Shown here: positions 54,588 to 64,000 of the stretch, one piece after another | Position numbering within the stretch: the first letter of the stretch is position 1 | Layout: the number at the start of each line of letters is the position of its first letter | NCBI GenBank assembly: GCA_036768485.1 | Contig: JAVLUZ010000340.1 | Span: 8,422,925 to 8,486,924 of the forward strand | Source of the DNA: Mermis nigrescens | Lineage: Eukaryota; Nematoda; Enoplea; Mermithida; Mermithidae | Direction of reading: 5' to 3' | Length of the DNA: 64,000 bases | The notes under the pieces: model-generated | Databases searched by the model: none | What the model was told of the DNA's origin: nothing | Seen by the model: only the letters and a program-made list of their open reading frames with translations | Made by a program: the position numbers and the translations under genes

Positions 54588-57500
54588 CTGAATTAAGGTA
54601 AAGGGTAAATAGCCGAAATTTTTTCAGACTGCTAATAGACATAATTGAGAGGAGAAGTTAGACCTAGACGTCGTATATACATACGAACGTATGTATGTAC
54701 GTATAGCATAAACATTCTAGGAGCGCGGTCAGCAGACGTGGACGCCGGGGTCTGGACCATAGGTGGGCGGCACCAAATTTGTAGGGGGTGCAAGATTTTT
54801 CCAAGGTCAAAAAATGGCCTTAAAAATAGTGGTATGGCGAAAAAACACCATTTTTCAAGGTTTCTCATCGCGCATCAAAAAATTGCGGGAAAACAAAAAG
54901 TTACAAAAATTGAATTCTGGGGTATTTTGGTTTCGGGGAGGGGAGTATTTTGGTTCCTGGAAGGGTTATTTTGCTCTCTGCGGGGGATGTACGCCCAGGT
55001 GTGGTCTGGATCCCCAACCTACAAGAATCCGGCGGACCCCACCATAGGTGGGCGGCATCAAAGTTCTAGGGAGTGGGGGGTGCAAGATTTTTTCAAAGGT
55101 CAAAAAATGGCCTTAAAATTGGTGGAATGGCGAAAAAACACCATTTTTCAACGTTTCGCATCGAGCACTATCCATTGGCATCAAAAAATTGCGGAAAAAA
55201 CGAGAAAAATTTCAAAAATTGAAATCTGGGAGGTATTTTGATTTCCGGGAAGGGGAGTATTTTGGTTTCTCGGGGGTGCATACCCCCAAACCCCCCACGC
55301 CCAGGCATGGACCCCACCCTAAGTCGATAGACCCCTCCCGGCAGAATAGAAGTTTTGGTGCTATTTGGTCCCGTCGAACCCTCCTTCCCAAGAATTCGCC
55401 GGCTGCTTATTTGATGGTTAGTCTAAATTTTACCAAGTGCCGTTTCTAGGCAAATGAAAATAACTGCTTGAAAACGCACTTTTTCTGTAGTTAACAGTAG
55501 GGCATCAAAATTTTTTTCTGAAATACAAGGAAATTAGACGCAAAATCTAAAATGAGCTTTTTGACGCATAACGCCAAATATATTTGAGCCAACAAATCGC
55601 TGAAAATACAAACATATGCAAAAGAATTACCACGTGTTTTAGCCTTCTGGGAAAATTGAAAATTCTAAGGGTCATCTCATCAGCTGTGAGGCGAAGCCCC
55701 AATCGCCAACTCCAAAAAGATATTCGGTCCACAAAAAGTTTTCTTTAAGCTCTTCTGGAATGAGTGGTTTATTCATTAACCGTCCTACAAGGAAAAGCTC
55801 TCAAAAATGGATTTTCTCCTAAAAACGCAGGAAAATGTTGAAAAATTAAAAACCTAACAAGTTTAGTTGAAAGGAAGAGATGTCCAAAACCTTTTGACAC
55901 CTCCGTCACTTGCATAATTTTTACAATTTTTTCGCGTGCGGAATAATGCTATGGCATAACTTCTTTTATATTTTTGATAGCCTTATTTTTTAGCCAAAAA
56001 TGATTGCAAACAAATACGCAGTTTCTTGCATCCATCAATTATTGATTTTTTCATCCACTCGTACACTAACAATAAAAGCATAATCGAGCAGTGCTTAAAT
56101 TCTCGAGGTCAAAATTTTTTAAAGATCAATAAAAGTACCAAAAAATCAGTCGTAGGCACACGTGAGCGTGGGGGATTGGTTTGGGGGTTATGCAGCCCCC
56201 AGAAGTTGAAATACCCCCCTCCTCCCAGAAATCAAGATACCCTCCCCAGAATTCAAATTTTGAAAATTTTTTTGCTTTTTTAGCGATTTTTTGATGTCAT
56301 TGGATAGTGCTCAATGAGAAACGTCGAAAAATGGTGTGTGTTTTTCCGCCATACGACCACTTTTAAGACCATTTTTTGACTCCCCCAGAAAGTTTTTCAC
56401 CCCCATTCCCCCCAGAATTTCGGTGCTGCCCACCTATGGTCGTAGGGCACAAAACGAGCAGGAACAAGGTTTGTTTCCATTTTAATCCGGTTTACCTTAT
56501 CTCTTTTATCTCTCAGCAGTATGGATATACTTCAAAAAAATGCATGCACATTTCGGTCACATATGTACAAAAATTGTTAAAAAACCGCGAAAAAATAAGA
56601 TAAAAATAAAAATTGATGAGAAAAGGACTAAATCTTTTCACCTGACAGCGAAATGACAGTTGAGAGCCAAATGCACAACGCTTGATAGAAGATTCTACTT
56701 CTTCTCTTATTCAAATTTCGGGTCAACGCGGCGTCGTTCAATCGACTCGATCGATTTTTTAGGCTCTTCAACGCCAAAATGTAAAAGATCAGCATTCCAT
56801 AGACGCACACGTAACAATAGATCGAATGAGGCGACAGACTTTCCGGTATACTGTAGCATACTGTTACTCCATGGGTGTCTAAAAATCTGGATTGGCATTG
56901 TGCTAAAAAACGATTCGCCAATACGGCAGAAGGACCGATGATCCATGTAGCCATGCAAACGAATCGAATGCGCTTTTTGTTGAAGACCAAAGAATTCAGC
57001 GATTTATGAGACCGTAGAACCAGAAATCGATTGATCGAAATCAATAAAATTATTGTTACCATTGATACTACAGTTGCGATATGAAACAATCCGATGATCA
57101 TGCTGATTTTGTCTGTGATAAATCGAATACAGTTTCTATCAGTCTCCTATGACTTTTTAAAACAAATTGAGTTGATTAACTGATTAGGAGTGACGTTTGT
57201 ACAAGTATTTACCAGACGTAAGCGCGAGAGAGTATGCACCCCCCAGAAACCAAAATACCAACCCAGAATTCAATTTTTGAATTTTCTTATGTTTCTCCGC
57301 AATTTTTTGATGCCAATGGATAGTGCTCGATGAGGAACGTTGAGAAGTGATGTTCGCCATACCACGATTTTTAAGATACTCTTTTTGACCTTGCGGCCCC
57401 CATAATTTTGGTGCTGCCCACCTATGGTATTCTACGTACATACTATATACCAGATTGGTATCAGCCTAGTTACTTTTGCAAGCCACACGTTATCAAAACG

Positions 57501-59041
57501 GCTAGAGTAACACCACTCTTTATGCAGATCGACCACATGTCTCATCGAAAGTTGACGTCACAAAATCGCAAAAGACGAGAACAAATTTAATAAATTCAGT
57601 TTTTTAGTGTTCTTCTGGTTTCCGGGCGTATTTTAACCTAGAGGCGGATTTAGGGGGGAGTCGAGGGGGGGCCGGCCCAAAATAGTGCGCAAAATTAAGG
57701 ATTTTTGAGCGATTTTCAACGACTTTCGGGTTAAAACGGCTAATTTTTCTGCCTCAAGTCAGAGTTCCGCCCCCTCCCCTTAGGGGTACCGCGCCCCCCT
57801 TAGGAAAATCCTGGATCCGCCACTGTTTCAACCCTCCGTTTACCATCATGGTTTTGCAGTCGAAGTGCACCGTCATAGCATCAACTCCTAGTGCATATTG
57901 AGCTACACCTTCTTAAGATTCTCTGATAGTTATTACCTTCATTTAGTGCAATGTTTTTTATGCTCTTTCTTATATTTCTTTAATATGTATGTTATTTTCT
58001 ATGAAAATTATTTTTAAAAGAGGTATAATTAAAAAACTATCACAATGCATAAGAAAGGACACCTGGTGGACATCTATGCAAAAACAAGAAAAAACAGCTT
58101 TCTGTTGTGTTAAACACAACCAGGGGATGCATGTGAAAAGCTGGAAAGGAATAAACCACTAAATTTTTTATTCAGAACCTTATTTTCCCATCTTGAGTAT
58201 TTGTGACATCACCGTAAATAGACAAAAAATGCATATTTCTTACTACTCTATAACTTCTCTTCGTGCTAAACCATCAAAAACGATGAAACTGAAGCCAAAA
58301 CGAGGCTAGATAAAGTTTTGGACACATGGATAAGGTAGAACAGAAAAAATGCCGATAAAATGATTCATTATGCCTCAGGCATAGAGGCACGGTAAACGGA
58401 GGGTAAATTTGTTCCTCATTCTGCGATTTTGCAGGCCATTGGAATTCGGTTTTTTGCACTTTTTCGATCAATAAAATTCACGGACCCGACCCGAAATCTC
58501 CAGAAGTTGAACAGCACTGCCCATATTATATGATCAAAACACACGATCCTCGAAAGAATATATGTGTAATAGTCAAAGAAACCAAGGAATTGCCTCCGAA
58601 TGCCCGACGAATTTAAAATGAAAAGTGTATCGCATTGCCTGAACTGATAAATAATAATCGCGTACATATAATAAATAATACAAATAACACTAAAAAATCA
58701 TAATAATGTACTAAGATAAATATAGTATCGTTGTTTCATATTTTTCTATGCTCACCACGGTATTCGCCACTGGTAGTTGTGTAGAAAATTGTGCCAAGCA
58801 GATGATTCAAAAAATAGCACAAGTCCATCATGAGCAAATTGAGCAGAAGGGGTAAAAATGTGCCTCTTTCAGTCCGACTAACTCTGTACAACGACGTGAA
58901 TACCAGCACACACCATATGGCGTAGCAGGTGCGAAAGAAAATGCACCAAACCACAAAATATTTAACGAAAAACTTCTTTTTTGGAACAAACGTTACGTCG
59001 GAAGAAAGATTGGCTAGCGTGATTATTACGGTGTGGTCCAT
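54352..59041 (-). CDS. Seven-transmembrane G-protein-coupled receptor, three exons
   Basis: Joining 59041-58756, 57112-56642 and 54587-54352 on the minus strand gives 330 aa and a stop, with phase 1 at both junctions. Seen: a short N-terminus with NLS and NSS-like polar residues, TM1 ~28-50, TM2 ~61-86 (LNLLMMDLCYFL, like the LALADL motif), TM3 ~98-122 ending in Asn123-Arg124-Phe125 in place of DRY, TM4 ~144-163 with Trp152 and Pro156, TM5 ~192-213, basic third loop, TM6 ~236-257, TM7 ~266-290 (LSVPIIPLIF in place of NPxxY), and a cytoplasmic tail starting KTNREEVKRLL. Length and topology fit a rhodopsin-like receptor, perhaps an invertebrate chemoreceptor or peptide receptor. Ligand unknown. 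It is transcribed toward PKC. Both introns contain MITEs. No part of the joined frame is broken. Confidence 0.8.
54758..55003 (+). mobile_element. Family A MITE, copy 15 (GPCR intron 2)
   Basis: 246 bp; flanks GTCTGGAC and GTCTGGAT match at 7 of 8. Confidence 0.9.
55043..55309 (+). mobile_element. Family A MITE, copy 16 (GPCR intron 2)
   Basis: 267 bp; perfect 8-bp duplication GACCCCAC at 55035-55042 and 55310-55317. Only 39 bp from copy 15, same orientation. Confidence 0.94.
55318..56148. other. GPCR intron 2 segment
   Basis: AT-rich, nothing recognised. Confidence 0.5.
56157..56438 (-). mobile_element. Family A MITE, copy 17 (GPCR intron 2)
   Basis: 282 bp; perfect 8-bp duplication GTCGTAGG at 56149-56156 and 56439-56446. 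It ends about 200 bp from GPCR exon 2. Confidence 0.94.
56642..57112 (-). CDS. GPCR exon 2: TM3 to TM6
   Basis: 471 nt, residues 96-252. Acceptor TTTATCACAG, donor GTGAAA. Contains ISINRFLVL at the TM3 cytoplasmic end and a TM4 with a conserved-type Trp. The third cytoplasmic loop is rich in Arg and Lys. Ends within TM6 (LCIWLSTVISLS). Confidence 0.85.
57213..57426 (-). mobile_element. Family A MITE, copy 18 (GPCR intron 1)
   Basis: 214 bp with small internal deletions; flanks GTATTTAC and GTATTCTAC are similar but not identical. Confidence 0.83.
57639..57825 (-). mobile_element. Family B MITE, copy 6 (GPCR intron 1)
   Basis: 187 bp; left end mutated to TAGAGGCGGATTT, right end GGATCCGCCACTG; flanks TTTTAACC and TTTCAACC match at 7 of 8. 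Confidence 0.87.
57834..58755. other. Rest of GPCR intron 1
   Basis: A minus-strand open frame with aromatic-rich hydrophobic sequence lies at 58416-58667. It does not splice in phase to GPCR exon 1 and was not called. Confidence 0.45.
58756..59041 (-). CDS. GPCR exon 1: N-terminus, TM1, TM2
   Basis: 286 nt from ATG at 59041; residues 1-95. TM1 and TM2 are separated by the basic loop YRVSRTERG. Donor GTGAGC directly after CGTG. The G left over pairs with AC of exon 2 to make Asp96, giving a first extracellular loop of normal length. Confidence 0.8.
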
Positions 59042-59400
59042 TCGTCCTCTATAAACCACAGGAGTAGGTATGTAATTGAATTATCCTAAAAATAGGCAAA
59101 AATAAGAATATCTACGTAAATTCTTGTTTTTTAAACTTTTTTGAATTAAATAATTTTTTGAATTGAGGTCGCATTTAAAATTTAGCAATTTGTGATCGTC
59201 ACAGAGCGACTAAACCAAATAAATCTCAGGAGCGTTATTTTTCCCAGAAAATAACAAATATGCAATAAGTACAAAATAAAAACCTTGGAAGCAGGTAACA
59301 AATTATCGATGAAGACATTGTCCATGTGGATTATCGATACAATAAAGCTCAGGGGAGCAGGCGGATTGTCAATCCTTAAAACAGCCCAAAAACAAATTGT
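59042..59400. other. Upstream of the GPCR, nothing recognised
   Basis: AT-rich; would contain the receptor's promoter and 5' UTR if 59041 is the true start. Confidence 0.4.
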
Positions 59401-59822
59401 ACCGGGCCGATAAAAAGACGAAAAATGCCTCGAAATTTACATAGAAAATTATGGATTTTGGGCACCCAGCTTTCGGTCTAGAAGATCAGTCCCAGTTTCA
59501 ATTAAGTTGAGCGTGTCCTAACATCTGAGCCGGGCTTAAGCATGGTCTCGCTAAGCCTGGCTAAGGCCGATCCCAATATAAGTTAGGGCTTAAGTCAGGT
59601 TTAAGCCTGTCAATAAAATCACGCTTACCGGTCCAGGCTTAAGCCTGGCTCGACCTGTAGAACAGCACAGGCTGTTATATAAATAGCGAGAACGCGTCAC
59701 ATCACAATATGACATGCACGTTGCATTTCAAATTTGGAATAAGCGCATTCGCACGTTGCTTTCTGTACCTAATAAATTAACTTATGCATCACTGATGTGG
59801 GAACGTGTATATCAGTCGTGCA

Positions 59823-60093
59823 CATACCTGGACGTGAGGGAAGGTTTGGGGTTATGCACCCTTTGAGAAACCAAAATACCCTTCCCCACAGAAATCAAAA
59901 TACCCCATCCCCAGATTTCAATTTCTGAAAATTTTTTTCGTTTTTTCCGCAATTTTTTGATGCCAATGGATAGTGCTCGATGAGAAACGTTGAAAAATGG
60001 TGTTTTTCGCCATACCACCACTTTTAACGGCCATTTTTTGACCTTTGAAAAAATCTTGCTACCTCTCCAGAACTTTGGTGCTGCCCGCCTATG
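59823..60093 (-). mobile_element. Family A MITE, copy 19
   Basis: 271 bp; flanks GTCGTGCA and GTCATGCA match at 7 of 8. Confidence 0.9.
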
Positions 60094-60180
60094 GTCATGC
60101 ATACGCAAGCAAATGAGGTGCAACACCTATTTCAAACATATTGATTCTAATGTTGATTTCTTGAAACTGCCCAGTTTTTT

Positions 60181-60774
60181 CAGCGAGCGCGTATATCCCT
60201 CGCGTTCCCGTGAACTAAGACAGCGTCCTAGCCGATCACTTTTTTTGCGATTTATTGCATTGTATGCTGTGTATGACTAAAAAACTTTGTCTAGCCTCAT
60301 TTTAGACCTAGTTACATCATTTGAAATATTCAAGCTAGTAAATAAAATTATGCATCCTAAAAAATTAGCATATTTTCATGATTATCATGTAAAAACTTAA
60401 ATTACAAAGAAAGTTTTGGCCAATGATTAGTACAAGATTGGTGGGCTTCTGCTTTTTAATCAGCTACTACAGTCCTAAAATGATATTTCAGTCAACTAAA
60501 ATATACTATTTGTATTTATTTTATGCATGTCCACCTCATGCCTATGCTTAAGTATGATAGCAGTTTTTTAGTTATAATATCTTACAGGGTTGCTTAAGCG
60601 AAAAATGACAAACATGTCCGGAAAGAGCATAAAAAACTGCACAAATTGATACTAATATTTGCTATCTTGAGTGAGACTAAAAACATTTTAACCAGGCTAG
60701 GACGGCGTCCTAGCACGGGAACCTTTGACTACAAAAATCACACGGGAATGCGAGGGATATTGGCATTTCGCTTG
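60181..60774. mobile_element. 594-bp inverted-repeat element
   Basis: The left end region (60181-60235) and the right end region (60690-60774) are imperfect inverted copies sharing ATATCCCTCGCGTTCCCGTG-type sequence and AGGACGC/AGGACGGCG. No duplication found and no open frame of note. Confidence 0.6.
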
Positions 60775-61232
60775 TAAGCATCGGTGAATAAAAAACATAC
60801 GCATATTTCGCTCTTTGAAAACAATGAATTTTTCATCATTTCCCTGCCTTTTAAACCGTCGTTAAAGTATGCACACGTTCATTTTCAAATTAAGTTCATT
60901 TGATTGTTTAGAGAAATAAGCAAACTATTTTGATAAATCATCAGTAGATGGACTTATTACCGCCCTGCAGCATTCGCAACTTCTTGATAGTTTTGTACTC
61001 AAATTTTTGGACAAGATAAGCGTGAACGTTTTATTGGAACCGGTTTAACCAAGCCAGGTTTCAGTTAGGCTTAAGCCAGGCTTAAGCAGGCTTTATTCTG
61101 GCTGAGAACTGAAAGTTAGGTTGATCCTGGGCTGTAATTTAAGTCAGTTTTAAACCATACTTTATTTAAACTGATAAGCCAGGCTTAAGTCAGCGCTTAA
61201 CGTTAAGCCAGGCTTAAACCTGCATATTAAAA

Positions 61233-61564
61233 CCGGCCCCAGAACGCCAAAACTCGGATGAAACTCTGGAATCACACTTCAAAATTTTTCTGCTTTCTGC
61301 TGTTATTTACTCGTAATTATAGCGAAATATGTATGTCGGAGAAGATGATGGTTTTTGATGCTACCATCAACTTTTTCGCACTCATTCGACCCATCGAAAA
61401 CTTTTAAAACTAGGCGCAGCGTGGTCTCGGAGCCGATGTTAGAAATTTATATGGAATTGATTCTCCCTAAAATATAATTCGGGACAGCAAGGTCAGGTAG
61501 CTCTTGTGCCATGAGACGCAAACTTTGTGAGATTTCAGGCTTTATTAAGAACCATTTTTACATA
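61233..61564. other. Nothing recognised
   Basis: AT-rich spacer between repeat clusters. Confidence 0.45.
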
Positions 61565-62250
61565 GTAATCAAAAGTGCTCTGATGGAACAAAAAGGACGA
61601 ATATACTTGGGATTACGCATTATTAGGGATATAAAAGGAGGGCACTAAGGAAAAATTGCCTATGCGTGATTGTGAAAGTTGAAAGAATCAACTAGAAATT
61701 AGACTTCCGCTAAAAACGCATAAAGTTGAAGTATATTCTGCGGCCTGCAGAAAAGAGTTGCACCTTTGACGTAAAAATTAATATTATGAATAGCTTATCC
61801 CTAGAAAAGAAACTATCAATGACCAAAAAACGACATCATGTGCATTGTTAAGCGAGTGTGGTATGTATTGCTATGCGACAGCAAATAACAAGATGGTATG
61901 CTTGTTTTAATTTATTTATGAAGCCATTGGCGATTAAGGGGATGTCAGAGAAATTAAATACTCATAAGGAAGTAGATTGGTTATCAAAACACATCAAGGC
62001 TTCCCCGTAATCAGTTTTTCTCAGTCAGAGAACAATGTTTTATGGAGGCGAGCTTTTTTAGAAGCCGCAGAATATATACTTCGATTTTATGCGTTTTTAG
62101 TGGAAGTTTAATTTTTGATTAATTCTTTCCAACTGTCACAGGCATGCCATAGGTGACTTTTCCCTAGTCTCCTCCCTCTTCCATATCCTTAAAGATGCGT
62201 AATTCCAAGCATATTCCTCCTTGTTTGTTCCATCAGAGCATAATTATTCG
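61565..62250. mobile_element. Long-inverted-repeat element 2
   Basis: Arms ~61575-61765 and ~62057-62245 are inverted (outer GCTCTGATGGAACA, inner AAGTATATTCTGCGG) and match the arms of the element at 50152. The loop of about 290 bp has no gene. Confidence 0.75.
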
Positions 62251-62310
62251 CTGAAAAATTAGAATCTAAAATCTATTTGTTTACCTAAGAGCTTTCGACT
62301 GGGATCCAAC

Positions 62311-62413
<103 letters not shown>

Positions 62414-62558
62414 CACACGGAAAGATAAAACAAGCCCTCCTGCTGCTTTGACGTAAGATCAACTGTACTATATCATTAAATAAAGTGCTATATAATAAGA
62501 AAACTAATCACATTGCGCACATTGACGGGTGAGCAAAAAACAAAGAGCGAGGTACTAG

Positions 62559-62827
62559 CACACGTGGGCGTGAGGGGAGGGGTTTGGGGGATACACCTTC
62601 CCCCACAGAAGGCCAGATAACCCTCCCACAGAAACCAAAATACACCCCTCACCCAATTCAATTTTTAAAATTTCTTTTGTTTTTTCGCAAGTTTTTGATG
62701 CCAATGTTTAGTGCTCGATGAGAAACGTTGAAAAATTGTGTTTTTTCGCCATTCGATCATTGTCAAGACCATGTTTTGACCCTTGAAAAACCTTGCACCC
62801 CCAGAAGTTCTAGTGCTGCCCACTTTG
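62559..62827 (-). mobile_element. Family A MITE, copy 20
   Basis: 269 bp; flanks GGTACTAG and GGTACAAG match at 7 of 8. Confidence 0.88.
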
Positions 62828-63049
62828 GGTACAAGGCGACGTAAAAACGGCCAGCAATCAATATTGTGCAAATGTACGCAAAATGTGAAGTAAATACGCA
62901 GTTTAAATTTACGAAGAATAGGCACTCGGCGTAAACTAATGTAATTACGCATTTAGAAAAGAGGATCAATACGGAAATGTGTCTTAATGACGAAATATCA
63001 ACGTTTGCATGTAAATCACTATACCCTTCTGTATATACATAAGGTCAGA

Positions 63050-64000
63050 CTCGTAATTTTGACGTCAAGGAGAACACTTTTATAAAAATTTAGCCGTCCG
63101 CAATACTCTACAGAAAAAGTTACTCTTCAATTTAAACTTCACACGACCGCGAGTGTAAAGAACATTTTAGTCGGATTCGTAAGTCTGATATTACTTACGA
63201 TCAACATTGATCAAAAACTTAACTCTCCACAATTGTCTAAATACAGACAACTGTTAGATTTAAACCACTTTACACCACTGTTGAGTGTGAACAATGCGCC
63301 CAAATGCCAAATGACGTTTGATCCGTGGTACATTTTTAGACTTGAAATCATGTCCAGACTCATTACCGGAGAAGTTGGCAGAAAAAAACAGACAGAAACA
63401 CGTTTAACACTCCCGATTTTTGACTTACACCTCCTGGAAAAGCTAAATATTGATGTAAATAAATACAATTTGCTGTGATATGTATCCCTTAGAAATTATT
63501 TTATTTTTTATTCTATTCGACATATCACGACTTCTAAACGGAGAAAGTGGCGAACAAAAAAGGGACAAAAAGGTATTTTCCTGAATACACCACATTGTAA
63601 ATTTTAAAAATCTGAACCTAACTCCCCATTGAGTGTAAGGAAATTCGGTTTTGGTCAGTTTGTAGCGTGTGGAGCGTAGTATGTCTGTATGCGGAAAACT
63701 TCTATTCCGCAAAATATTTGAGATAAATTTGAAGGAAACGTGTTTTTTACCAATGTTGCAAACCTGATTTCAAACCTTTCACCTGCATAAGTAGCTCTAT
63801 ATTGAGTTTCTTTAAACCCAATTTGCTGCACCGTGTATACATTAGAACACACTTTATTTTTATTCCATTCAATTTGTCCTGATGTATAAGAGGAGAAGTT
63901 GGCGGAGAAATCTAAAACGAAACCTGTTTTTTATACCTTCCACTAGAGTGTAAAATTTGAACCCCTATATCTAACTCCGTGTTAAGTTTAAAAGAGTTTA
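63050..64000 (+). repeat. Satellite-like block, copy 2, runs off the window
   Basis: Aligns with 51440 onward: GTCTGATATTACT, ATGTCCAGACTCAT, GAAACACGTTTAACAC, AACTCCCCATTGAGTGTAA. Short open frames here are not coding. Confidence 0.7.

Larger units (their letters stand above)
59520..61232. repeat. Region bounded by AAGCCAGGCTTAAG-rich clusters
   Basis: The palindromic words AGCCTGGCTTA and CAGGCTTAAGCCTGG recur many times at 59521-59655 and 61045-61232 and are rare elsewhere in the window. MITE copy 19 and another inverted-repeat element lie between. It may be one composite element with repetitive ends, but the ends are not defined. Confidence 0.5.

Noticed and set aside
54645..55241. 198-codon plus-strand open frame
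   Set aside because: It runs through two family A MITEs and shares its words with other MITE-derived frames; not a gene.
58416..58667. Minus-strand open frame with a hydrophobic stretch (FFDYYTYILSRIVCFDH) in GPCR intron 1
   Set aside because: It cannot follow GPCR exon 1 in phase at a plausible acceptor, and adding it would give eight membrane segments. Exon 1 joins 57112 directly in phase with a normal loop length.

Overview
This is an AT-rich piece of an invertebrate animal genome. It holds long spliceosomal introns, two multi-exon animal genes and a very dense load of short non-autonomous DNA transposons. I see nothing bacterial, no CRISPR array and no rRNA or tRNA gene. The species cannot be named from the window. 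A nematode-like or other invertebrate ecdysozoan would fit, but that is a guess.

Gene 1 (plus strand, 5803-49853) is a complete conventional (Ca2+/diacylglycerol-dependent) protein kinase C. I placed 16 coding exons by following splice sites and reading phase. They sum to 2385 nt, or 794 codons plus stop, with no frameshift or internal stop. Domain order is an extra 143-residue N-terminus, pseudosubstrate, C1A, C1B, Ca2+-binding C2, hinge, kinase and AGC C-terminal tail. All zinc, calcium and catalytic residues are present. The longest introns (7.3 kb intron 1, 8.5 kb intron 5) are mostly repeats.

Gene 2 (minus strand, 59041-54352) converges on gene 1. It is a previously split-looking 7-transmembrane receptor of 330 aa. 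Three exons join in phase and give TM1-2, TM3-6 and TM7.

Mobile DNA: (a) family A, about 20 copies of a ~250-bp MITE with ~11-bp terminal inverted repeats (CAYACSTGGGC) and 8-bp target duplications, many perfect; (b) family B, six ~190-bp MITEs with hAT-like ends (CAGKGGCGGAT) and 8-bp duplications; (c) a 1481-bp element in PKC intron 11 with a perfect 16-bp inverted repeat, an 8-bp duplication and CCCCGA arrays inside both ends; (d) an internally deleted Merlin element (2997-3992) with a transposase C-terminal fragment split by a family A insertion; (e) two foldback-like elements in PKC intron 1 with ends built from ~18-bp tandem units; (f) two long-inverted-repeat elements, a GTTGCACCAA-ended element and several dispersed repeats without clear ends.

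Layout: 1-5802 repeats, the Merlin relic and the PKC upstream region; 5803-49853 PKC; 49854-54351 intergenic repeats and a ~170-bp-unit satellite-like block; 54352-59041 receptor; 59042-64000 repeats, including a second copy of the satellite-like block that runs off the window end.
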